Shown one piece after another: positions 44,445 to 49,946 of a stretch of DNA of 49,946 nucleotides (positions are counted from its first letter, which is position 1; each line of letters starts with the position of its first letter). Under the pieces are notes generated by a model. That model did no database searches and had not been told where the DNA came from. It saw only the letters and a list, made by a program, of their open reading frames with translations. A program made the translations under genes and the position numbers. Origin of the DNA: Collinsella aerofaciens (GTDB taxonomy: Bacteria; Actinomycetota; Coriobacteriia; Coriobacteriales; Coriobacteriaceae). The stretch lies in assembly GCA_008668235.1 (NCBI GenBank), contig RQCP01000055.1:1-49946 (forward strand), in the 5' to 3' direction.

Positions 44445-45367
44445 TGGGTACCGTGAACATGGCCGTCGATTTCGGCGGCGTCAAGATGCAGAACCCCATC
44501 AACACCGCAGCCGGTACCTTTGGCTACGGTTGGCAGTTCCAGAACTTCTTTGATGTTTCCCAGCTGGGCGCCATCACCACCAAGGGTTGCGCTGCCGAGC
44601 CCTGGCCCGGCAACCCCGCGCCCCGCATGGCCGAGATTCCCGGCGGTATGATCAACTCCGTGGGCCTTCAGAACCCCGGCGTGGCCGCCTTTGCCCGCGA
44701 GTCCGGCCCGTGGCTCGAACAGCTGTCCAAGGACGGCTGCCAGGTCATCTGTCAGGTTGCCGGCCACTCCGTTGACGAGTTTGTCCGCGCACTCGAGATG
44801 TATGTCGAGCTGTGCCCCTGGGCTGCAGGCTACGAGATCAACGTGAGCTGCCCCAATATCGCCGCCGGTGGTGCCGCCATGGGCTCCACGCCCGAGGGCG
44901 CCTCTTCCGTTATGGCTGCCTGCCGCAAGGTGACCGATAAGCCGCTGTTCGTGAAGATGGCGCCGGTCAACGTCGCCGAGATCGCCAAGGCCCTCGAGGC
45001 TGCCGGCGCCGACGGCCTTTCGGTCATCAACTCCATTCAGGGCATGGCTATCGACGTCCATACCCGCAAGTCCCGCGTGGCCAAGCCCAAGGGCGGCCTT
45101 TCGGGCCCGCTGTGCCACCACATCGCCGTGCGCATGGTCTGGGAGGTTGCCCAGGCCGTCGATATCCCCATCAACGGTGTCGGCGGTGTCATGACCGGCG
45201 AGGATGCGGCTGAGTTTATCCTGGCCGGTGCCACCTGCGTGTCGGTCGGCATGGCCAACTTCGTCGATCCGTGCGCTTCGCTCAAGATCGCGCATGAGCT
45301 CGAGGCCTGGGCCGAGTCCCAGGGCGTAAAGGACATCAACGAGCTGGTAGGTGCTTTTGAATGCTAG
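44444..45367 (+). CDS. pyrD: Dihydroorotate dehydrogenase, class 1B catalytic subunit
   Basis: 307 residues from GTG 44444 (TAGTG overlap with pyrK). GTG 44453 or ATG 44459 are alternatives. FMN-barrel motifs are MQNPINTAAGTFGYG, NSVGLQNPGVAAF, INVSCPNIAAGG and GVGGVMTGEDAAEFILAGAT. Pairing with PyrK marks the NAD+-linked type suited to anaerobes. Confidence 0.95.
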   Translation: MGTVNMAVDFGGVKMQNPINTAAGTFGYGWQFQNFFDVSQLGAITTKGCAAEPWPGNPAPRMAEIPGGMINSVGLQNPGVAAFARESGPWLEQLSKDGCQVICQVAGHSVDEFVRALEMYVELCPWAAGYEINVSCPNIAAGGAAMGSTPEGASSVMAACRKVTDKPLFVKMAPVNVAEIAKALEAAGADGLSVINSIQGMAIDVHTRKSRVAKPKGGLSGPLCHHIAVRMVWEVAQAVDIPINGVGGVMTGEDAAEFILAGATCVSVGMANFVDPCASLKIAHELEAWAESQGVKDINELVGAFEC

Positions 45368-46077
45368 AGATCGATGCCCGCGACCGCGTAATCGTCGCCC
45401 TCGACTGCGATCGTGAGCGTGCGCTCGAGCTCGCCCACGAGCTTTCGGGCCATGCCGCCTGGCTCAAGGTTGGCATGACGCTCTATTACGCTGAGGGCCC
45501 CGAGATCGTCAAGACCTTTAAGGACCTGGGCTTTAAGGTCTTCCTTGACCTTAAGTTCCATGACATTCCGCATCAGGTTCGCGGTGCCGCCCGCTCGGCC
45601 TCGCTTGCCGGTGCCGACCTGCTTTCGGTCCACGGCTTGGGTTCGGGCGCCATGCTCGCTGCCTGCCGCGAGGGTGCCGAGGAAGCGCGCGAGGACCGCG
45701 CCAAGCTCGTCGCCATCACCGTGCTCACGAGCATGAATCAGGATGCCTTGAGCGAGATTGGCGTCGAATCGCCGGTGGCCGAGGAGGCCGCCCGCCTGGC
45801 AAAGCTCGCTCAGGCCAACGGCATCGATGGCATCGTGTGCTCGCCGATGGAGGCTCACGACATGCGTGAGCTGCTGGGTCCTGATGCCCTGATCGTGACT
45901 CCGGGTGTGCGTCCGGTGGGTGCCGCCTTAGGCGACCAATCCCGCGTGGCGACGCCTTCCCGGGCTATCGAGCGTGGCGCAAGCCACATTGTGGTGGGCC
46001 GTCCCATCACCGGTGCCGACGATCCGGTTGCCGCCTTTGACGCCATCGTCGCCGAGCTGGTCGAAAACGTCGCGTAA
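45361..46077 (+). CDS. pyrF: Orotidine 5'-phosphate decarboxylase
   Basis: 238 residues, overlapping pyrD by 7 bp. VIVALDCDRERALELAHELS, the catalytic KVFLDLKFHDIPHQVRGAAR and TPGVRPVGAALGDQSRVATP are conserved. It makes UMP, the signal sensed by PyrR. carAB and pyrE are not in the operon and must lie elsewhere. Confidence 0.96.
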   Translation: MLEIDARDRVIVALDCDRERALELAHELSGHAAWLKVGMTLYYAEGPEIVKTFKDLGFKVFLDLKFHDIPHQVRGAARSASLAGADLLSVHGLGSGAMLAACREGAEEAREDRAKLVAITVLTSMNQDALSEIGVESPVAEEAARLAKLAQANGIDGIVCSPMEAHDMRELLGPDALIVTPGVRPVGAALGDQSRVATPSRAIERGASHIVVGRPITGADDPVAAFDAIVAELVENVA

Positions 46078-46121
46078 AAGATTCCCCTAAGTCACCACTT
46101 TTGGGTCTCATTAGCACAAAA

Positions 46122-46182
46122 TAGCCCCTGTGCCTGCGTAAACTTTCCCATCCTTTGTGTGGAATCGCAGGTCAGGGGCTTA
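46122..46182. other. Imperfect inverted repeat between pyrF and mihF
   Basis: AGCCCCTG-TG-CCTGCG (46123-46138) and CGCAGG-TC-AGGGGCT (46166-46180) pair at all but two central positions, with a 27-nt loop. No T-run follows. It could be a 3' stabilising hairpin for the pyr mRNA or a palindromic repeat of a third family. Elsewhere in this 239-bp gap, TTGCAC-N17-TAACCT (46200-46228) and TGCTAAAAT (46264-46272) are weak promoter candidates for mihF. Confidence 0.5.
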
Positions 46183-46316
46183 ACTTTGGGCGCAGTATAT
46201 TGCACTTTTTGCGGGTATCGTCTAACCTATGGAGCCGCGATTGGGCATTTTGTACGTTCTACGTGCTAAAATGCCAATTATTGAATCAGATATAACCCAA
46301 CTTTTTGGAGGTACGA

Positions 46317-46625
46317 ATGGCACTCCCTCAGCTTACCGATGAGCAGCGCAAGCAGGCTCTTGAGAAGGCTGCTGCCGCACGTCACGCCCGCGCTGAGCTT
46401 CGCGAGCAGATCAAGAAGGGCGAGAAGTCCCTCGAGTCCGTGCTCAACTCCGATGACCCTATTGCTTCCCGCATGAAGGTTTCCACCCTCATCGAGTCTC
46501 TCCCTGGTTATGGCAAGGCCAAGGCCGCCAAGATCATGGAGGAGCTCGGTATCTCCGCTACCCGTCGCGTCCAGGGCCTCGGCGTCCGTCAGCGCGAGCA
46601 GCTCCTCGAGCAGCTGACCAAATAA
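46317..46625 (+). CDS. mihF: Actinobacterial integration host factor (mIHF)
   Basis: 102 residues from ATG 46317 (TTGGAGG, 6 bp). RADAR-like helical N-terminus (ALPQLTDEQRKQALEKAAAA) then the H2TH-like DNA-binding part LIESLPGYGKAKAAKIMEEL-GISATRRVQGLG. It is a basic nucleoid protein restricted to Actinobacteria and unrelated to proteobacterial IHF. It bends DNA and is needed for phage integration and nucleoid structure. Directly followed by gmk. Confidence 0.95.
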   Translation: MALPQLTDEQRKQALEKAAAARHARAELREQIKKGEKSLESVLNSDDPIASRMKVSTLIESLPGYGKAKAAKIMEELGISATRRVQGLGVRQREQLLEQLTK

Positions 46626-47195
46626 GTGAGCGCTCAGGATTCCAAGCTCTTTGTGATTTCTGGACCGTCAGGCGCAGGCAAGGGTACGCTCGTCACTCGT
46701 GTGCGCGAGCGCCGCTCGAACCTGGGCCTGACGGTTTCGGCTACCACGCGAGCACCACGCAAAGGTGAGGTCGACGGCGTCAACTACTTTTTTCTGACGC
46801 GCGAGGAGTTCGACCGCCGCGTGGCAAACGGTGAGTTTGTTGAGTGGGCCGAGGTCCACGGTAACTGCTACGGCACGTTGGTGAGCGAGGTTACATCCAA
46901 GCTTGCCTCGGGCTCGTCTCTGATTTTGGAGATCGATGTCCAGGGCGCCCTGCAGGTGAAGGAGCGTTTCCCCGAGGCCGTGCTGATCTTTATCAAGCCG
47001 CCTTCGCTTGAGGTGCTCCGCGAGCGTCTAGTCGGTCGCGGTACCGAGACGCCCGAGACGATTGAGCTGCGTATGGCAAACGCCGCCGATGAGCTTGCCC
47101 TTGCCGACCACTACGACGACGTCGTGGTTAATGACGATCTCGACCGCGCGACCGATGAGCTCGTTCGCGTTCTCGATATGCATGAAAGGATCTGA
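46626..47195 (+). CDS. gmk: Guanylate kinase
   Basis: 189 residues from GTG 46626, adjacent to the mihF stop. P-loop SGPSGAGKGTLVTRV, SATTRAPRKGEVDGVNYFFL and ILEIDVQGALQVKE are present. It converts GMP to GDP. mihF-gmk-rpoZ is the standard actinobacterial order. Confidence 0.96.
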   Translation: MSAQDSKLFVISGPSGAGKGTLVTRVRERRSNLGLTVSATTRAPRKGEVDGVNYFFLTREEFDRRVANGEFVEWAEVHGNCYGTLVSEVTSKLASGSSLILEIDVQGALQVKERFPEAVLIFIKPPSLEVLRERLVGRGTETPETIELRMANAADELALADHYDDVVVNDDLDRATDELVRVLDMHERI

Positions 47196-47200
47196 GGTCC

Positions 47201-47482
47201 GTGTCCGTTGTAAAGCCTTGCATTGACGATCTTCTGGAGAAGACCGATCACAACCGCTTCCTGCTCGCTTCGCTTGCCTCCAAGCGCGCCTGCGACATTA
47301 ATAGCATGCTGCGTGGCCAGCACAACCGCGTGCTTGCCGTTCAGGATGTCGATGACATCACCATCGGGCTTTCCGGTGCCGATACCATCTCGATGGCTAT
47401 GGACGAGATTGTCGACGGTGACATCTCTTACGATGAGGCCCGTTACGAGAAGGCGCTCGGCCACAAGGTTGCTGAAGCCTAA
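47201..47482 (+). CDS. rpoZ: RNA polymerase omega subunit
   Basis: 93 residues from GTG 47201. CIDDLLEKTDHNRFLLASLA-SKRACDINSMLRGQ is the conserved omega helix region, and the end matches ARYEKALGHKVAEA. It chaperones the beta-prime subunit. It is adjacent to thiI with no gap. Confidence 0.94.
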   Translation: MSVVKPCIDDLLEKTDHNRFLLASLASKRACDINSMLRGQHNRVLAVQDVDDITIGLSGADTISMAMDEIVDGDISYDEARYEKALGHKVAEA

Positions 47483-48727
47483 ATGGCGGCTCGCGTCTGC
47501 CTGGTCCACTATCACGAGGTTGGACTGAAGGGCAAGAACCGCGCACATTTTGAGCATATCCTCATGGATAACATCAAGGCGGCCTTGGCCGCCTTTTCCG
47601 TGAATGCCGTGTCTCGAATTTCCGGTTATATCCTCGTGACCTTTAACGAGCATCAGGCCGACGAGGCGGCGCGTGTCATTCGCACCGTTCCCGGCGTTGC
47701 TCGCGTGTCTTTGGCGTATCACACCAATCGCGACCCTCAGGAGTACTGTGCCGCCGCCGTGAAGGCGCTGCGCGAGTTTGGTTCCTTCGATTCGTTTAAG
47801 GTGCACGCCAAGCGCTCCAATACTGACTATGAGCTCACCTCGATTGACATCAATCGTCAGGTGGGCGAGGTGCTGTGTGAGGCCTTCCCCGATAAAAAGG
47901 TTCAAATGCACGACCCCGATGCGATGGTTCACGTACTGGTGGTCCAGGGTAGCGTTTATGTGTATGCGCGCTCCGAGCGCGGCGTGGGCGGTCTGCCGGT
48001 TGGTTCTGCCGGCAAGGTCGTGACGCTGCTGTCGTCGGGTATCGATTCTCCGGTGGCGACCTGGATGCTCGCGCGTCGCGGCGCGGTGTGCGTGCCGGTG
48101 CATTTCTCTGGTCGTCCGCAGACGCCCGATACGAGCGAGTATTTGGTGCAGGACATCATCCGTGCGCTTGAGCCGGGTGTCCAGATCGGCCGCCTGTACG
48201 TGGTGCCGTTTGGCGACTGCCAGCGTGAGATTTCGGTCACCTGTCCCAGCAACCTGCGCGTGATCATGTATCGCCGCATTATGTATTCGGTTGCCGAGCG
48301 CATTGCACACATCGAGGGCGCCAAGGCCATCGTGACGGGCGAATCGCTTGGGCAGGTTGCCTCCCAAACGCTTGAGAATATCATGGCCGTCAACGAGGCC
48401 GTGAAGATCCCCGTGTTCCGTCCGCTCATCGGTTCGGACAAGCAGGAGATCATCGCGCGCGCTGAGGAGATCGGTACGTTCGATATCTCGACCGAGGCTG
48501 CTCCCGACTGCTGCACGCTGTTTATGCCGCGCCGTCCCGAGACGCACGCTAAACTCGATGCCGTGCATGAGGCCTGGGAGTTGTTCGATCACGAGGAGAT
48601 GATCGAGCGCCTGCTCAAGCAGACCGAGTACATCGACTTTGAGAGCAACACGTATAAGGCCCCTAAGACCTTAAAACGCAAACATTCGGAGCTTGCTCCG
48701 CGTGAGATTTACCAAGATCACGAGTAA
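47483..48727 (+). CDS. thiI: tRNA 4-thiouridine synthase ThiI
   Basis: 414 residues. A ferredoxin-like and THUMP region (about 60-170) is followed by the PP-loop VTLLSSGIDSPVATWMLARR near 180 and GESLGQVASQTLENIMAVNE. The rhodanese extension of E. coli ThiI is absent, as in Bacillus, so sulfur probably comes from a dedicated cysteine desulfurase, which is not adjacent here. It modifies U8 of tRNA. Confidence 0.95.
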   Translation: MAARVCLVHYHEVGLKGKNRAHFEHILMDNIKAALAAFSVNAVSRISGYILVTFNEHQADEAARVIRTVPGVARVSLAYHTNRDPQEYCAAAVKALREFGSFDSFKVHAKRSNTDYELTSIDINRQVGEVLCEAFPDKKVQMHDPDAMVHVLVVQGSVYVYARSERGVGGLPVGSAGKVVTLLSSGIDSPVATWMLARRGAVCVPVHFSGRPQTPDTSEYLVQDIIRALEPGVQIGRLYVVPFGDCQREISVTCPSNLRVIMYRRIMYSVAERIAHIEGAKAIVTGESLGQVASQTLENIMAVNEAVKIPVFRPLIGSDKQEIIARAEEIGTFDISTEAAPDCCTLFMPRRPETHAKLDAVHEAWELFDHEEMIERLLKQTEYIDFESNTYKAPKTLKRKHSELAPREIYQDHE

Positions 48728-48737
48728 ATTTGTGCAT

Positions 48738-48771
48738 AGACCGACGATGCGTCTGCATCGTCGGTCTTTTG
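48738..48771 (+). terminator. Terminator after thiI
   Basis: AGACCGACGATGC (48738-48750), GTCT loop, GCATCGTCGGTCT (48755-48767): a perfect 13-bp stem followed by TTTT. Confidence 0.9.
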
Positions 48772-48845
48772 CTATCTGGGCATTTTGCGACTAAGTGTTC
48801 ATTTGCTGACGTGTGCCTGAATAAATGGACAGATTTGTGCAAGAT

Positions 48846-48865
48846 TTTGGTCGGCTTTTGGTTTG
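48846..48865 (+). promoter_or_regulatory. Candidate competence-regulon element, copy B (comEA)
   Basis: TTTGGTCGGC then TTTTGGTTTG, 19 of 20 bases identical to copy A at 19466. The 11-bp phasing of TTTTGGTCGGC and TTTTGGTTTGA is kept, with a weaker TTTGTGCAAGA unit just upstream (48834-48844). A 12-bp perfect palindrome AAAACCGGTTTT follows at 48872-48883. No good sigma-70 -10 is visible downstream. Confidence 0.6.
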
Positions 48866-48940
48866 ACCGCGAAAACCGGTTTTGGAGCGTGGCTGTTGCA
48901 GGGCTCTTTTCCTGACACGATGTTGTTGGGAGGTTTTGCT

Positions 48941-49654
48941 ATGGCGCAGCGCGAACAACACGAACGGGTCAAAAAGATGGACCGCTGGGCGGGCAAACTG
49001 CTCGGTCATAAGGCAGTGGTGATGGCGATACTGGTCGTCATTGCGATGGCGAGTGGACTGGCGATGGCGAACCTTGGCGGCGGTGCCGGCGGCGTGTCGT
49101 TTGAGCGCACTGATGGTTCGGGCTCGTTAGTGGAGCCGGGATCCGGCGATGCCTCGAGCGGAAAGACATCCGAAGGCTCTTCGCCTAAGGCGTCTGCCGC
49201 GGCAGAGGTCTATGTCGATGTTGATGGCGCCGTTGTGTCGCCCGGTGTATATCGCCTCAAGGATGGCGCGCGGGTGGCTCAGGCGATTGATGCCGCCGGC
49301 GGGCTGGCGCCCGAGGCAGACGTTACGGGGCTCAATCGGGCATCTAAGGTCGTCGATGGACAGAAGATTCACGTTCCAACGGTAGGGGAGCAGCAGGCGT
49401 CCATTGCGGAAGCCGATGTTGATGGTGGGGCTTCCGCATCGTCGGGCGTGAGTGGCGCTACAGGCCTAGTAAACATCAATACGGCAAGTGCGGCGGAGCT
49501 GCAGACGCTTTCGGGCATCGGGCCTTCTATGGCCCAGTCGATTATCGATGAGCGGACAAAGAACGGTGCTTTTGCCTCGGTTGACGATCTGATGCGTGTG
49601 TCGGGAATCGGCGAGAAGAAGCTTGCCAAAATCAAAGATTGCATCTGCGTATGA
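48941..49654 (+). CDS. comEA: Competence protein ComEA, SLBB and HhH domains
   Basis: 237 residues from ATG 48941 (TGGGAGG upstream). One membrane segment (AVVMAILVVIAMASGLAMAN, about 24-43) is followed by a Gly/Ser linker, an SLBB beta-grasp domain (VYVDVDGAVVSPGVYRLKDG, about 88-145) and a C-terminal pair of helix-hairpin-helix motifs (VNINTASAAELQTLSGIGPS, VSGIGEKKLAKI). It binds DNA at the outer face of the membrane for uptake. The stop overlaps the comEC start (ATGA). Confidence 0.93.
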   Translation: MAQREQHERVKKMDRWAGKLLGHKAVVMAILVVIAMASGLAMANLGGGAGGVSFERTDGSGSLVEPGSGDASSGKTSEGSSPKASAAAEVYVDVDGAVVSPGVYRLKDGARVAQAIDAAGGLAPEADVTGLNRASKVVDGQKIHVPTVGEQQASIAEADVDGGASASSGVSGATGLVNINTASAAELQTLSGIGPSMAQSIIDERTKNGAFASVDDLMRVSGIGEKKLAKIKDCICV

Positions 49655-49946
49655 GTGCGACAGAGCGCGAGCATGTGATGCCTCCGCGGCCCTTGATGCC
49701 GTGGACGATGGCCCTGTGTGCCGGCATGTGCGTGAGCTGCGCTTTGGTGCTTAACGTGGCCGCTGATGCGCTGCTGAGGGAGCGCGTGCCTCGCAGGTAT
49801 AGGAATACACGTCGTCGTTTATGGATGGATCGCCCTGCACGACAAACTCGAGGCTGCTTGCCGCTCGACCGTCGAGCGCCTTCGAGGCGCCTAGCGTGCC
49901 CAAAGCCCACCACGCCGAGCCGCCCGCTCCCGCCCCGAGACCGACG
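49651..49946 (+). CDS. comEC: ComEC N-terminus, incomplete and apparently rearranged
   Basis: ATG 49651 overlaps the comEA stop. The first 42 residues look like a normal ComEC start with a membrane helix (MPWTMALCAGMCVSCALVLN VAADALL). After about 49777 the frame stays open but becomes Arg/Pro-rich without any hydrophobic segment, unlike ComEC. The opposite strand there carries the missing ComEC-type sequence. The gene runs off the window, so whether it is an intact invertible allele, a broken gene or a contig-end artefact cannot be settled here. Confidence 0.6.
   Translation, partial: MSATEREHVMPPRPLMPWTMALCAGMCVSCALVLNVAADALLRERVPRRYRNTRRRLWMDRPARQTRGCLPLDRRAPSRRLACPKPTTPSRPLPPRDR
49751..49946 (-). 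pseudogene. ComEC-like segment in opposite orientation
   Basis: Read on the minus strand from the window end, the open frame gives VGLGAGAGGSAWWALGTLGA (a membrane helix), then SKALDGRAASSLEFVVQGDP and SINDDVYSYTCEARAPS. That is the pattern expected just after the first helix of ComEC (DUF4131 domain). It becomes non-conserved past about 49785 and stops at TAA (49753-49751). There is no start codon context, so it is not an independent gene. Confidence 0.5.

Overview
The window is a GC-rich (roughly 60% by eye), densely packed chromosomal segment of a Coriobacteriia-type actinobacterium, most like Collinsella or a close relative. The evidence is an actinobacterial mIHF next to gmk, rpoZ and thiI; a pyrR-pyrBCKDF operon with a class 1B PyrD/PyrK pair; a non-mevalonate isoprenoid set; frequent GTG/TTG starts; and a fermentative AdhE and PPDK. 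This is inferred from gene content, since no database search was possible. Most of the window is housekeeping, and the unusual content sits between the operons.

Layout. 1-5716: end of a radical-SAM gene and its partner, then rplU-rpmA, obgE-nadD-yqeK-rsfS. 5725-6867: a RAYT transposase (REP-associated tyrosine transposase) surrounded by its own palindromic repeats. 6914-8167: dinB on the minus strand. 8369-10859: rpsP-khpA-rimM-trmD-lepB. 10919-14840: glyQ-glyS-ppsR. 14833-14948: a second site of the first repeat family. 15184-17934: ppdK. 18144-24766: rplS, rnhB, a natural-transformation block (yraN-comM-dprA), trmFO and a Xer recombinase. 24986-35099: rpsB-tsf, pyrH-frr, then uppS-cdsA-dxr-rseP-ispG-proS. 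35278-38779 (minus): a small APH-type kinase and adhE. 38933-39994: a second RAYT with a different repeat family. 40112-40300 (minus): rpmB. 40616-46077: pyr operon behind a leader attenuator. 46317-48727: mihF-gmk-rpoZ-thiI. 48941-end: comEA and the start of comEC, which is cut off or rearranged at the window edge.

How the genes work together. Ribosome production and tRNA charging or modification dominate (L21, L27, L19, L28, S16, S2, EF-Ts, RRF, RimM, TrmD, TrmFO, ThiI, GlyRS, ProRS, Obg, RsfS). ppsR and ppdK form a regulator-target pair for PEP/pyruvate interconversion. uppS, cdsA, dxr, rseP and ispG link isoprenoid, phospholipid and envelope functions. yraN-comM-dprA and comEA-comEC give two separate DNA-uptake loci.

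Most interesting signals: (1) two paralogous RAYTs, each framed by its own unrelated palindrome family, with repeat copies supplying stop codons of neighbouring genes; (2) a 20-bp direct-repeat element, 19/20 identical, at almost the same distance upstream of both competence loci; (3) a LytTR-like repeat pair upstream of ppdK; (4) a comEC reading frame that jumps to the opposite strand at the right edge; (5) an RseP protease with an inserted helix-turn-helix-like domain.
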